DNA from: Streptomyces collinus
GTDB taxonomy: Bacteria; Actinomycetota; Actinomycetes; Streptomycetales; Streptomycetaceae
Length of the DNA stretch: 64,000 nucleotides
Assembly (NCBI RefSeq): GCF_031348265.1
Contig: NZ_CP133771.1
Location: forward strand, 8,432,001-8,496,000
Direction: 5' to 3'
Below the pieces are notes generated by a model, which made no database searches, was not told the origin of the DNA, and was given only the letters and a program-made list of their open reading frames with translations. The translations under genes and the position numbers were made by a program. This document shows positions 8,799 to 17,264 of the stretch, one piece after another; the first letter of the stretch is position 1, and each line of letters opens with the position of its first letter.

Positions 8799-9197
8799 TT
8801 ACGGGCGGGGGCGCCCCTGGATCTGCATGCCGGGCCGGCGGCGGTGGACCGTCACGTATGTCAGGCCGCTCTCGCCCGCGATCACGTTGCGGACGCTGCC
8901 GTGCGGCAGCCAGACGAGGCTGCCGGGCTCCACCGGGTGCGGGCCGTCCGCGGCGCCGAGCGTGCCGTCGCCGGTGACGACGAGCAGGAGGACGTCGAGG
9001 TCTGGTTCGGCGTGGGTGTCGATGGACCCCAGGGGCGGGACGCGGATGAGGTTGGCGTCCAGTTGGCGGCCGGGCTCGGCGAGACGCCACAGGGCGCCGG
9101 CCGATCCCGGGGCGCTCGCGGCGAGCGAGTCGGTGTTGCCCAGGATTCGCGGAACGGGAGCGTCGGCCGCGCCGGGGAACCCCTCCGGGTCAGTCAT
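8799..9197 (-). CDS. cupin domain protein
   Basis: A 132-residue single-domain cupin: motif 1 is seen in DTHAEPDLDVLLLVVTGDG and motif 2 in GSLVWLPHGSVRNVIA. The metal-binding His/Glu set is partly kept (H in DTHAEPD, H in LPHGS). Proteins like this act as small-molecule binding or isomerase-like enzymes; no substrate can be inferred. I choose the ATG at 9197 (MTDPEGFPG); the frame is open further to 9242. No strong ribosome binding site is visible, so the start is uncertain. Confidence 0.75.
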   Translation of the reverse strand: MTDPEGFPGAADAPVPRILGNTDSLAASAPGSAGALWRLAEPGRQLDANLIRVPPLGSIDTHAEPDLDVLLLVVTGDGTLGAADGPHPVEPGSLVWLPHGSVRNVIAGESGLTYVTVHRRRPGMQIQGRPRP

Positions 9198-9293
9198 GGA
9201 TCGTGCCACCGTCCGATTCGGGCCTGCCCTGGGCCGGTTCACCTGTCCGGCAGGCGATCCGCACCGCGCACGGGCGGATGCCCCGAGGAATCT

Positions 9294-9320
9294 AGCACCG
9301 GTCCTCGCCCGGGCCGGTGC
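9294..9320 (-). terminator. hairpin downstream of aquaporin pseudogene
   Basis: GCACCGG (9295-9301) pairs with CCGGTGC (9314-9320) around a 12-nt loop, just after the minus-strand stop at 9325. It is a moderate intrinsic terminator. Confidence 0.45.
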
Positions 9321-9324
9321 CCGG

Positions 9325-10268
9325 TCACTCCTCGTCGGACGTGGTGGGGCGCGTCCGCCCGGGCTCCGGCGCCTCGCCCTGCTGCGCGCGGGCGTGCAGT
9401 ACGTCCCCGATGAACAGGTCGTACACCAGCACGCCGATCACACCGCCCACCAGGGGCCCGACGATCGGGATCCACCAGTAGTCGCTGAACGCCCCGGCCA
9501 GGCTGCCCGGAAACGCGAGGTCCTCCCATCCCGCCATCCAGGTGAACAGCCGCGGGCCGAAGTCGCGGGCCGGGTTGATGGCGTACCCCGCGTTCGCCCC
9601 GAAGGACATGCCGATGGCGGCCACGACGAAGCCGATCACCAGCGGGCCGAGGTTGGCCTTCACGGCCGTGTTGCGCAGGTCGATGATCGCCACCACCAGC
9701 ATGACCAGGAAGGCGGTGCCGACGATCTGGTCGACCAGCGGGCCCCACACACCGCCGTTGAAGTACGGCGCCGGGAACGTGGCGAAGATGGAGAACGACG
9801 CGAGGGTGTGCCCGTTCGTCTTGGGCCCCTCCATGGCTCGTCGAAGGCGTTGATGGCGTCGTGGTACACGGCGTAGACCAGTGCCGCCCCGGCCAGGGCT
9901 CCGAGCACCTGGGACACCCAGTAGGGCACGACCTTGACCCAGGGGAACTTCCGGCGCACGGCGAAGGCCAGGGTGACCGCCGGGTTGATGTGCGCCCCGC
10001 TGACGCCGCCGGCCACGTAGATGCCGAGGATCACGGCCATGGCCCAGCCCCAGGTGATCAGCAGTCAGTCCCCGGCGCCGAGGAAGAAGACGGTGGGTCC
10101 CTCGGTGCGCCCCGAACCCGGCAGTGCCGCCACCGCCATCGCCACCACACCGCATCCGAAGGCGATGAGGACGAACGTCCCGAGGAGCTCCGCCAGGCAC
10201 TCGCCCGCCAAGCCTGCGCGACGCCTGAGCCGTGAGGGTTTCACCAGAGGCCTGATCTCCACTGCCAT
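9325..10268 (-). pseudogene. aquaporin (MIP family), nonsense plus frameshift
   Basis: The minus strand encodes a complete MIP-family channel in pieces. The first piece starts at ATG 10268 (MAVEIRPLVKPS; GGGAGA upstream) and stops at an in-frame TGA (10065-10067), where FFLGAGD-stop-LLITWGWAM shows that a TGG codon has become TGA. The same frame then continues through the first NPA motif (SGAHINPAVTLAF). Near 9836 a one-base change shifts the frame: DAINAFDEP gives way to a frame reading NGHTLASFSIFATFP, the second NPA (GYAINPARDFGPR) and the normal C terminus. With both lesions repaired, the protein would be about 314 residues with six membrane helices. Two independent lesions make a real pseudogene likelier than one sequencing error. 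Confidence 0.88.
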
Positions 10269-10424
10269 GTGATCTCTCCCAGGAGTCGCCACGATCCCGG
10301 CTGACGCACGGTAGTCATGTCGTAACGCGGCGCATAACGGCGCGGCAATCGCAGGAGACCCGCCCCGGGCCGGCTCGCCCGGCCTGCCGGACGAACCGTT
10401 GCCGGTGCGCGGCGACGGCGATCC

Positions 10425-11180
10425 TCACCGGCCCCCTGGCGTCTCACCCTCGGCGGCCTCGGCCTCGCCCGTGCCCAGCCGGACGCAGCATTCCCCCGGT
10501 TCCGGCGCCAGCACCGCGCATACGCCGTTGACCTCAAGGCCGCCGAGGTAGCCGCTGAGGAACGCGTGGTTCATGCCGCACACCAGGTCCGGAGCCCTCG
10601 CGGCCAGCGGATGGAAGGGGCAGTTGCGCAGCCGGAGCCGGGTCGGGGCCTCCCGCACGGGCTCGTAACCGTACTGGTCCAGCAGGCGCTCGCAGGTGGT
10701 CAGTCCGCGCTCGGGGCCCAGCCGTCCCGGGCGGGTCTCGTGCCGTGCGGCCTCGCCCACCTGCCGGCCGCGCTCCTGCGCGGCGCGCATCGCCGCCTGC
10801 GCGGCGTTCTCGCCGGCCCGCTCGGTGAGCACCGCGTCCAGGAGCAGGTCCGCCAGGAGCTCGTGGCGCCGGTCGGGGATGTTCACGGTGATCTGGGCGT
10901 CGGTGGGCTCGTACATCTTCGGCTGCCTGCCGACCTTGCGGGTGCCGCCCGGCGTTTCGTAGCGGGCGCGCAGCAGGCCCGCGTCGACCAGCTTGTCGAG
11001 GTGGAAGGCGGCGAGTTTGCGGGAGATGCCGACACTGGCGGCGGCCTCGTCGCGGGTGACGGCGCGGCGGGCACGCCGGATGAAGGCGAACATGCGCCGG
11101 CGCGAGTCCTCGCTCAGGACGCTGACGGAGTCGATGGCGCTGTCGGCCGGGTCGGCCTGCGCGGGCGGATCGGAAGCCAC
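10425..11180 (-). CDS. HTH transcriptional regulator with C-terminal Cys cluster
   Basis: A 251-residue regulator with an N-terminal winged helix (about 18-75: RRRMFAFIRRARRAVTRDEAAASVGISRKLAAFHLDKL), like the ArsR/DeoR-type HTH of SufR-like proteins. The C-terminal third contains spaced cysteines in the pattern NCPFHPLA, then C 14 residues later (LVCGMNHAF), then GVCAVL and GECCVR. This recalls the Fe-S-binding cysteines of SufR, so redox or Fe-S sensing is plausible but inferred. The gene starts with GTG at 11180. It is divergent from a DUF2231 membrane-protein gene, its likely target. Confidence 0.82.
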   Translation of the reverse strand: MASDPPAQADPADSAIDSVSVLSEDSRRRMFAFIRRARRAVTRDEAAASVGISRKLAAFHLDKLVDAGLLRARYETPGGTRKVGRQPKMYEPTDAQITVNIPDRRHELLADLLLDAVLTERAGENAAQAAMRAAQERGRQVGEAARHETRPGRLGPERGLTTCERLLDQYGYEPVREAPTRLRLRNCPFHPLAARAPDLVCGMNHAFLSGYLGGLEVNGVCAVLAPEPGECCVRLGTGEAEAAEGETPGGR

Positions 11181-11300
11181 AGGACAACTTTAACTCCGAC
11201 CAGCATGGGAGCGAGAGCTCTTTCAGTGCTCTGTTCTGCAGCACTTGACGTTCGCCCGGAATAAAGGAAACACTTGTTGGTGAAACTCCTGGAGGTCCTC

Positions 11301-11849
11301 ATGGTCACAGAGCCACAACTTCAGGCGAAGCGCCCCGTCAGCGCCCCGCTCGCCGGGCCGTACGGCCATCCGTTCCACCCGATCCTGGTGACCGTGCCGA
11401 TCGGGGCCTGGGTCACCGGCCTGGTGTTCGACATCGCCTCCCACGTCGTCAGCAGTCCGGGCTTCCTGACCCAGGCCTCGCAGTGGTTGATCGCGGTCGG
11501 CGTGATCGGTGCCCTGGTGGCGGCCCTGACCGGATTCCTCGACCTGTTCGCCGTTCCCCGAGCGACCCCGGCCTTCCGTACCGCCCTGGTCCACATGACG
11601 CTGAACCTCCTGGTCACCGGCGCCTACGTGGTGAACTTCCTGTGGCGCTACGGCGACCACACCGGCGGCGGCAGGGTCGGCGTCGGCCAACTCGTCCTGT
11701 CCGCCGTGAGCGTGGCAGTCCTGGGCCTCTCGGGATACCTGGGCGGCAAGCTCGCGTACCGCTACGGCGTCCGCGTCGCCGACGAGAACACCCAGGCCGA
11801 GGGGTACACACCCGGCCGCGGCGCGAGCCGCTCCCGCCCCTCCGGGTGA
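11301..11849 (+). CDS. DUF2231 membrane protein
   Basis: A 182-residue protein matching the DUF2231 family: it opens with GHPFHPILVTVPIGAW, the family's signature, and has four hydrophobic helices (about 30-50, 60-85, 95-115 and 130-152). GGAGG precedes the ATG at 11301. Function is not established for the family; members often occur near redox or stress regulators, consistent with the divergent Cys-rich regulator here. The polar tail after the last helix is about 25 residues. Confidence 0.85.
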   Translation: MVTEPQLQAKRPVSAPLAGPYGHPFHPILVTVPIGAWVTGLVFDIASHVVSSPGFLTQASQWLIAVGVIGALVAALTGFLDLFAVPRATPAFRTALVHMTLNLLVTGAYVVNFLWRYGDHTGGGRVGVGQLVLSAVSVAVLGLSGYLGGKLAYRYGVRVADENTQAEGYTPGRGASRSRPSG

Positions 11850-11944
11850 CCCGTCCGGCGCATCCGCCCTGGAGGCCGGGCGTGCTCGCCCCGGTCACCC
11901 TCCTCCCGTCCTACTCACCGTCCTCGGCATCGGAGACTGCTGAC

Positions 11945-12601
11945 ATGACCGATTTCCCCGCCCAGACCTCTCTCCGGAGCGACCTGCTCGACCAGGAGGC
12001 GACAGCGCCCGCGCGGCCCGCCCTGCGGGTGGTCCACGAGTCCGACGGGATCGACCTGGCCGCCGCGGAGGCCGCGGCGGGCCGCTTCCTCGACGCCCTC
12101 GGTGTCGACACGGCCTCGGAGAGCCTGCGCGGCACCCCCGGCCGGATGGCCCGCGCATACGCCGAACTCTTCAGCCCCCGCCCCTTCGACCTGACCACCT
12201 TCCCCAACGACGAGGGCTACGACGAACTCGTCCTCGCCCGGCGCATCCCCGTCCGGACCGTCTGCGAGCACCATCTGCTGCCGGTGGTCGGCGTCGCACA
12301 CGTCGGCTACCTGCCCGGGGCCCGCATCCTGGGCCTGTCCAAGCTGGCGCGCGTTGTCGAGCACTTCGCCTGCCGCCCCCAGGTTCAGGAACGCCTGACC
12401 AAGCAGGTCGCCGAGTGGTTGCAGACGCAGCTGGAGCCCAAGGGTGTCGGCGTGGTCATCGAGGCGGAGCACTCCTGCATGACGCTGCGCGGCGTGCAGG
12501 CCACCGGCTCCGACACCCTGACCTCCACCCTGCTCGGCCTCCTGCGCTCCGACGCCCGCTCCCGCAGCGAGTTCCTCGCCCTGACACGTGTGACCTCCTG
12601 A
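11945..12601 (+). CDS. folE: GTP cyclohydrolase I
   Basis: A 218-residue GTP cyclohydrolase I, which converts GTP to 7,8-dihydroneopterin triphosphate. The zinc site is complete: C107 and H110 in VCEHHLLPVVG and C178 in EAEHSCMTLRG, with H176 alongside. The N-terminal ~35 residues are variable, as usual in this family. It is not next to folP, folB or folK, so it is likely an additional copy outside the folate operon. That suggests pterin supply for a special purpose or stress, but this is inference. It is convergent with a PLP decarboxylase gene. Confidence 0.93.
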   Translation: MTDFPAQTSLRSDLLDQEATAPARPALRVVHESDGIDLAAAEAAAGRFLDALGVDTASESLRGTPGRMARAYAELFSPRPFDLTTFPNDEGYDELVLARRIPVRTVCEHHLLPVVGVAHVGYLPGARILGLSKLARVVEHFACRPQVQERLTKQVAEWLQTQLEPKGVGVVIEAEHSCMTLRGVQATGSDTLTSTLLGLLRSDARSRSEFLALTRVTS

Positions 12602-12628
12602 CGGCGGAGCGGCGCACGGGACCGGGGA

Positions 12629-13990
12629 TCATGGCCGGGCGAGGCGCGCGACCCGGTCGTGCAGGCGCTGCACGTGGTCCTCGGACTCCGGCTTCATCAG
12701 GACGCTGCGCAGGATACGGGCGCCCTCGGCGTCGGCGGTGACCTCCGGGTGGCGTGCGGTGAAGGCGTCGCGGCCGGCCTTGAGGGTGCTCAGGAACACG
12801 GGATCGCCTCCCGCCATCCCGTCGGCCAGGACGCGCGCCGATGCCGCGTCGACACCGCTGAGGGTCGCGGGCTCCACCGAGGGGAAGTAGCCGACGATGT
12901 CCAACTCGGGCCGCTGGTAAAGCTCCAGGGCGTCCGAGGCGGTGATCAGGTCGGCCCAGTGCAGGGCGGCCCGGCGGCCGGCGCCGAGGACGCGGCCGAG
13001 CCCGTCGGGGGTGGGCGGGAGGACCTGGAAGGTGAGCCACAGGGCGGCGGCCGAGGCGCCGGCGCGGGAGCATTCGAGGCTGATCTCGCCGAGGTGCAGC
13101 TCGCTGGACGTGAAGTAGGTGTAGGGCGAGTCATGGAGGTAGAAGCGGCCCACCTCGGGGTCGCGGAAGAGGACGGCACCGCAGCCGTAGGGCTGGAGCC
13201 CGTGCTTGTGCGGATCGACGACGATCGAGTCGCACCGGGCGATCGCCCGCCAGGGCTCCGCCGGGAGTCCTTCCGGGCCGTCGGCGCCGGCGAGCAGGGT
13301 GAAGAACCCGCCGTAGGCCGCGTCGACATGGAGCCGGACCCCGTAGCGGTCCCGCAGAGCGAGGGCGGAGTGGACCGGGTCGACGGCTCCGAGGCCCGTG
13401 GTGCCCGCGGTGAGCACGACCGTGCCCACTTCTCCCGTCCGCAGGATGCCCTCGAGCGCGTCGATGCTGATCCGGCCGCGGTCGTCGGTCGGGACGGGGT
13501 ACCCCTTCATGCCCAGGACGTGGCACATACGTCCGTGGGTGTAGTGCGCGTCGGCGCTGTAGGCGATGCCGCGGCCGGGGTGGAGTTCGCGGGCGACGAA
13601 GAGGGCTTCGAGATTGGCGATCGTGCCGCTGGTGGTGAGGTGGCCGAGGTGGGTGTCGTAGCCGAACATCGCGGCCAGCTGGGCGACGGCCTCGCGTTCC
13701 ATGCGGGCGGTGGCCGGGCCGCCGTCCAGGGCGTGGTTGTTGGGGTTGATCAGCATCGTCGCGAGGTGGCCGACGACCGCCGCCGGGTGCGGGGGCTTGA
13801 GCATCTGCCCCGCGTAGCGCGGATGGAAGAAGGGGTAGTTCTCCTTCAGTCTTCCGGTGAGCTCCTCGAAGGCGACGGCGAAGCGGTCGTCGTCGACGAA
13901 GAGGGACGGGTGCTGCTCGTAGGGGCCGAAAGTGTCGGCCCACTGCTGTATCGCGTCGTTGGCCCGGCCGAGCCAGTGCTGCAGGTCCAC
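12629..13990 (-). CDS. PLP-dependent group II decarboxylase
   Basis: A 453-residue fold-type I decarboxylase of the aromatic-amino-acid/glutamate/diaminobutyrate decarboxylase family. The PLP lysine is K262 in DSIVVDPHKHGLQPYG, D223 in HVDAAYGG contacts the pyridine nitrogen, and TTSGTIANLEAL contains the phosphate-binding loop. GTG at 13990 is chosen because GGGAG lies 5 nt upstream; the frame remains open much further upstream without support. Substrate cannot be fixed by eye. It is divergent from a MarR regulator with repeat-rich DNA between them, so MarR control is likely. Confidence 0.9.
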   Translation of the reverse strand: MDLQHWLGRANDAIQQWADTFGPYEQHPSLFVDDDRFAVAFEELTGRLKENYPFFHPRYAGQMLKPPHPAAVVGHLATMLINPNNHALDGGPATARMEREAVAQLAAMFGYDTHLGHLTTSGTIANLEALFVARELHPGRGIAYSADAHYTHGRMCHVLGMKGYPVPTDDRGRISIDALEGILRTGEVGTVVLTAGTTGLGAVDPVHSALALRDRYGVRLHVDAAYGGFFTLLAGADGPEGLPAEPWRAIARCDSIVVDPHKHGLQPYGCGAVLFRDPEVGRFYLHDSPYTYFTSSELHLGEISLECSRAGASAAALWLTFQVLPPTPDGLGRVLGAGRRAALHWADLITASDALELYQRPELDIVGYFPSVEPATLSGVDAASARVLADGMAGGDPVFLSTLKAGRDAFTARHPEVTADAEGARILRSVLMKPESEDHVQRLHDRVARLARP

Positions 13991-14038
13991 TGATCTCCCT
14001 CTCTGCCGACGTGGTGGGTGATGGGTGTCCACCTTAGG

Positions 14039-14078
14039 CAATTGTTGACTGCTCAGCAATTGATTGCTCAGCAATTGA
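14039..14078. promoter_or_regulatory. repeated MarR-type operator
   Basis: Two copies of TGCTCAGCAATTGA (14050-14063 and 14065-14078) lie 15 bp apart, and the second overlaps the near-perfect palindrome ATTGCTCAGCAAT (14063-14075). A CAATTG at 14039 gives a further half-site. This lies between the divergent decarboxylase and MarR genes and is the expected position of a MarR operator. Confidence 0.7.
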
Positions 14079-14082
14079 GACG

Positions 14083-14120
14083 GCAGTAGGTGAAGAAGCA
14101 GTAGGTGAAGAGGCAGTAAA
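14083..14120. repeat. 15-bp tandem repeat
   Basis: GCAGTAGGTGAAGAA occurs at 14083-14097 and again with one change (final A to G) at 14098-14112, followed by a partial third copy GCAGTAAA. The array has the same 15-bp period as the adjacent operator repeats and directly precedes the marR start. Confidence 0.75.
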
Positions 14121-14129
14121 GTCGGCCGG

Positions 14130-14612
14130 GTGAACCCCGCGAACCGAGAGAACGACGATGCGGCCCGCGCCGCCGGCAGCAGGCTCGTGCAGGACTTCGG
14201 GCTGCTGATCAAGGCCGCCACCCGCCTGGAACAGCGGATCGACACCGTCCTGCGCCGGGAGTGCGAGGTCAGCCACACGATGTTCGAGGTCCTCATCCGG
14301 CTGTGCCGCCGCCCGGACGAGGAGATCTCGCAACGCCGGCTCGCCGACGACCTCACCCTCACCAGCAGCGGCATCACCCGCCTGATCGACCGCATGGAGG
14401 GAGCGGGCCTGGTGCGGCGCGGGCCGGCTCCCGGAGACCGCCGAAGCGTCCTGGTCGAGGCGACCGATCACGGTCGGGCGGTGTTCCTCCGTGCTGCCGC
14501 CGTGCACGCGCAGGTCGTCGAGCGGTACTTCGTGGCGCCGGTGGCCCGCGCCGACTACGCACGACTGACCCACGCGCTGGGCGAGATCGACAAGGCGCTG
14601 CGCGACACCTGA
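14130..14612 (+). CDS. MarR family transcriptional regulator
   Basis: A 160-residue winged-helix regulator. The recognition helix region is LADDLTLTSSGITRLIDRMEGAGLVRRGPAPGDRR (about 71-105), containing the DRR wing motif of MarR proteins. Flanking helices form the dimerisation region. It starts with GTG at 14130, with only weak Shine-Dalgarno sequence upstream. It is divergent from the PLP decarboxylase, and the shared upstream region carries tandem palindromic repeats, so it probably represses both genes. Confidence 0.88.
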   Translation: MNPANRENDDAARAAGSRLVQDFGLLIKAATRLEQRIDTVLRRECEVSHTMFEVLIRLCRRPDEEISQRRLADDLTLTSSGITRLIDRMEGAGLVRRGPAPGDRRSVLVEATDHGRAVFLRAAAVHAQVVERYFVAPVARADYARLTHALGEIDKALRDT

Positions 14613-14633
14613 CAGCGCGGAAGGGCCCCTGGA

Positions 14634-16535
14634 TCAGGGGGTGTAGACCGCGGTCCGGGGAGCCGTCGGCATGTTGCCTCCGATGAAGAAGCTCGGGTGC
14701 GGGGGCTGGTTGTAGGCCGTGTTCTGCCAGGCGAGCGCCGTGCGGTACTGGGTGTCGTGGAGCAGAGTGGTGATCTTCGTGCTGGTCTGGTTCGGCGTGG
14801 AGTAGATGCGCAGCGCCTTGTTGTCACTCGTGCGCCAGATCACCTCCTCGCGCCAGTCGCCGAGGATGTCGCCGGACAGGACCGGCGTGGACTTGGTGCC
14901 GTTGTTGGAGGCGACGCCGGAGCCGGTCAGCAGCCGGGTGTCGCCGGACGTGCCGTACTTGTCGATGCGGGTGCCGTCGAGGAGCTCGCGGACGGGGTCG
15001 CCGTCCCACCAGGACAGGAAGTTGATGCTGGAGGGCTCCCGGCCCAGGGAGGCGCCGGTGGCCGAGCGCAGGGTGGTGTCGGCGGCGGACCACGCCTCCG
15101 CGCCCGCGCTGCCGGCGTAGACGTCGGCGGCGACGCCACGGCCGTTGTCGGAGCCCGACGCCGTCTGCCACAGGATCTGGCCCGTCCGGGCGTCGGCCAT
15201 CCAGGAACCGGGCTTGCCGGAGTCCTCGGAGACCTTGAAGTACTCCAGGCCCGCGCGGCCGGGGTTGAGGTCGCCGACGTGGCCGGCGTCGCCGTGGCCG
15301 AACCGGGTGGTCCACAGCCCGCTGCCGTTGTCGTCCACCGTCATCGCACCGTAGACGATCTCGTCCCTGCCGTCGGCGTCGACGTCGGCGACGGAGAGAC
15401 TGTGGTTGCCCTGGCCGTCGTAGCCCTTGCCGCTGTTGGTGGAGGAGGTGGTGTCGAAGGTCCAGCGGCGGGTGAAGGCGCCGCCCCGCCAGTCCCAGGC
15501 GGCTATCACCGTGCGGGTGTAGTAGCCGCGCGCCATGATCAAGGAGGGGCGGGCGCCGTCCAGGTAGGCGGTGCCGGCGAGGAAGCGGTCGACGCGGTTG
15601 CCGTAGCTGTCGCCCCAGGAGGAGACGGTGCCGCGGCCCGGGGCGTAGTCGACGCTCTGCATCGCCTTGCCCGTCTGGCCGTTGAACATCGTCAGGTACT
15701 CGGGCCCGGACAGGACGTAGCCGCTGGAGTTGCGGTGGTCGGCGGAGGAACTGCCGATGGCCGCGCCGGTGCCGTCGCGGGTGCCGTCGGCGGTCTTCAT
15801 GGCGACCTCGGCCTTGCCGTCGCCGTCGTAGTCGTAGACCTGGAACTGCGTGTAGTGGGCGCCGGAGCGGATGTTGCGGCCCAGGTCGATGCGCCACAGC
15901 CGGGTGCCGTCGAGCTTGATGCCGTCGACGATGGTGTTGCCGGTGTAGCCGGACTGGGAGTTGTCCTTGGCGTTGGTGGGCTGCCACTTGAGGACGAGGT
16001 CCAGGACACCGTCGCCGTCGAGGTCGCCGACGGAGGCGTCGTTGGCGTCGTAGGTGTAGGCCGAGTTGCCCGGAGCGGTACCGCCCGCGGGCGGGGAGAC
16101 CGGCACGTCCTTGTATCCCGTGCGGAACTGGACCGCGGGCGGGGACGCGGCCTGCTCGGTGCCGTTGACCACGGCGCGCACCGTGTAGTCGGCCGAGGCC
16201 GCGCCGCCCGCGTCGAAGTAGTTCGTCGAGGCGGTGACGGGGGAGGAGTTGAGTCTGGTGCCGCCGCGGTAGACGTTGAACGACACGTCGTTCGGGTCGG
16301 TCGCCAGCCACCGCCAGGCCACCAGGTTTCCGCTGCCGGTGTGCACACTGGTCAGTCCGCGGTCGAGCTTCTCGACCTGCCGGGCGGTCGCCGCGCTCGC
16401 GGTCTGCGGCAGTGCGACGAGTGCGGAGACGGCCAGTGCGGCGGCGGAGACGCAGCCGATGAAGCGGCCGCCCGGCCGGAAGGGCGATCGCCGGGATCGT
16501 GGGGCGGTGCGGGGACGCCGGTACGGATCGGTCAC
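14634..16535 (-). CDS. rhamnogalacturonan lyase, PL11 family
   Basis: A 633-residue secreted polysaccharide lyase. A long basic N region and a hydrophobic core (VSAAALAVSALVALPQTASA) form a signal peptide cleaved near residue 48. The mature protein starts with ARQVEKLDRGLTSVHTGSG, typical of PL11 enzymes (YesW/YesX type), followed by an eight-bladed propeller with repeated DxDxDG-type calcium sites (DLDGDGVLDLVL, DYDGDGKAEVAM, DVDADGRDEIVY). It cleaves the rhamnogalacturonan I backbone of pectin. GTG at 16535 has GGAGG 5 nt upstream. A CebR/LacI-like operator lies 26 bp upstream. No carbohydrate-binding module is attached, unlike some longer Streptomyces homologues. Confidence 0.92.
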   Translation of the reverse strand: MTDPYRRPRTAPRSRRSPFRPGGRFIGCVSAAALAVSALVALPQTASAATARQVEKLDRGLTSVHTGSGNLVAWRWLATDPNDVSFNVYRGGTRLNSSPVTASTNYFDAGGAASADYTVRAVVNGTEQAASPPAVQFRTGYKDVPVSPPAGGTAPGNSAYTYDANDASVGDLDGDGVLDLVLKWQPTNAKDNSQSGYTGNTIVDGIKLDGTRLWRIDLGRNIRSGAHYTQFQVYDYDGDGKAEVAMKTADGTRDGTGAAIGSSSADHRNSSGYVLSGPEYLTMFNGQTGKAMQSVDYAPGRGTVSSWGDSYGNRVDRFLAGTAYLDGARPSLIMARGYYTRTVIAAWDWRGGAFTRRWTFDTTSSTNSGKGYDGQGNHSLSVADVDADGRDEIVYGAMTVDDNGSGLWTTRFGHGDAGHVGDLNPGRAGLEYFKVSEDSGKPGSWMADARTGQILWQTASGSDNGRGVAADVYAGSAGAEAWSAADTTLRSATGASLGREPSSINFLSWWDGDPVRELLDGTRIDKYGTSGDTRLLTGSGVASNNGTKSTPVLSGDILGDWREEVIWRTSDNKALRIYSTPNQTSTKITTLLHDTQYRTALAWQNTAYNQPPHPSFFIGGNMPTAPRTAVYTP

Positions 16536-16560
16536 GGTGGCCTCCGGGGCGTGGGGGGTA

Positions 16561-16574
16561 TGGGAACGCTCCCA
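16561..16574. promoter_or_regulatory. LacI-type (CebR-like) operator
   Basis: TGGGAACGCTCCCA differs by one base from the perfect palindrome TGGGAGCGCTCCCA known as the CebR/LacI-family site of Streptomyces cellulose and xylan genes. A further half-site TGGGAGCG begins at about 16580. It lies just upstream of the PL11 lyase, so that gene is probably repressed in the absence of an inducing sugar. Confidence 0.75.
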
Positions 16575-16892
16575 TGGGGTGGGAGCGTAAGAACGAGCTG
16601 ATGCCTCGTCAAGGATTCTGTCCAGTCTGCTGTTCGGACCTGTTCGGGTCCGTGGTTTTCCCCGGTGCCTGTGTCGCTGCGCTTGGTACTCATCCACATG
16701 AGCGAGGAGTACGCCCGTCACAACGGCCACGCCGAACTGCTCCGCGAGCGCATCGACGCAGCGATCGCGCCGGTGAAGCCGGGACCGGCTCTCCATCGCA
16801 CCCGCCCCGCCCGCCGGCCCCGGCGGTCACCGCACTTGGTCGTGTCCGGGCGATCACTGGTCCCATTACGGTGGTTGTGGTGGAGGGGGCCG
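16575..16892. other. intergenic stretch with possible gene fragment
   Basis: Between the lyase promoter and the immunity gene, an ATG at 16698 opens a short helical-looking frame (MSEEYARHNGHAELLRERIDAA) that loses coding character after about 30 codons. It may be the N-terminal remnant of a lost gene. Nothing else is recognisable. Confidence 0.35.
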
Positions 16893-17135
16893 GTGAGTGC
16901 AGTGAAGATGAGCCGCGCGGAGGCAGTCGCGCTCGTGCAGCGCATCATGGATGCGGACTGCGCCTCAGATGACGAGGTGGCTGGATGGCTGGACAGGCTC
17001 GGCAGAGCCCTGGCATGCCGCTACGGTCACGTCAGTGACTTGATCTTCTGGCCGCCGGAACGGGACCTTTCGGCTGATGAGGTGGTCGATCAGGTCCTGG
17101 CGTATCGGCTGGTTCGCCTCGGCCCTTCGACCTAG
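16893..17135 (+). CDS. colicin/pyocin-type immunity protein (e9imm-like)
   Basis: An 80-residue protein with the pattern of the colicin E / pyocin S DNase immunity family: AVALVQRIMDADCASDDEVAGWLDRL, then the signature HVSDLIFWPP, then LSADEVVDQVLAY. In the enterobacterial family the equivalent block is SDLIYYP followed by DSPEGIV. These acidic four-helix proteins block a cognate nuclease toxin. GTG at 16893 is preceded by GGAGGGGG. No toxin gene lies beside it, so it is an orphan immunity gene or has another role. The family match is by motif only. Confidence 0.72.
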   Translation: MSAVKMSRAEAVALVQRIMDADCASDDEVAGWLDRLGRALACRYGHVSDLIFWPPERDLSADEVVDQVLAYRLVRLGPST

Positions 17136-17264
17136 TACCGGCCGGCTCCCAGGGTGCCGATGTAGGCACCACTAGACAGGTCCAGGTCGTGGCTACCGTC
17201 GGAGAAGATGTTGCTCACCGACCTATCATGCGATCCCGGCCCTCCACCTGCTTGGAGAAGACGC

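Noticed and set aside
10065..10067. In-frame TGA in aquaporin as selenocysteine
   Set aside because: The position is a conserved Trp codon in MIP channels, a second frameshift lies downstream, and no selenocysteine insertion context is visible.
17132..17240. Minus-strand tail SNIFSDGSHDLDLSSGAYIGTLGAGRY as a gene end
   Set aside because: It looks slightly protein-like but runs antisense into the DHFR-family gene and has no plausible start or family.
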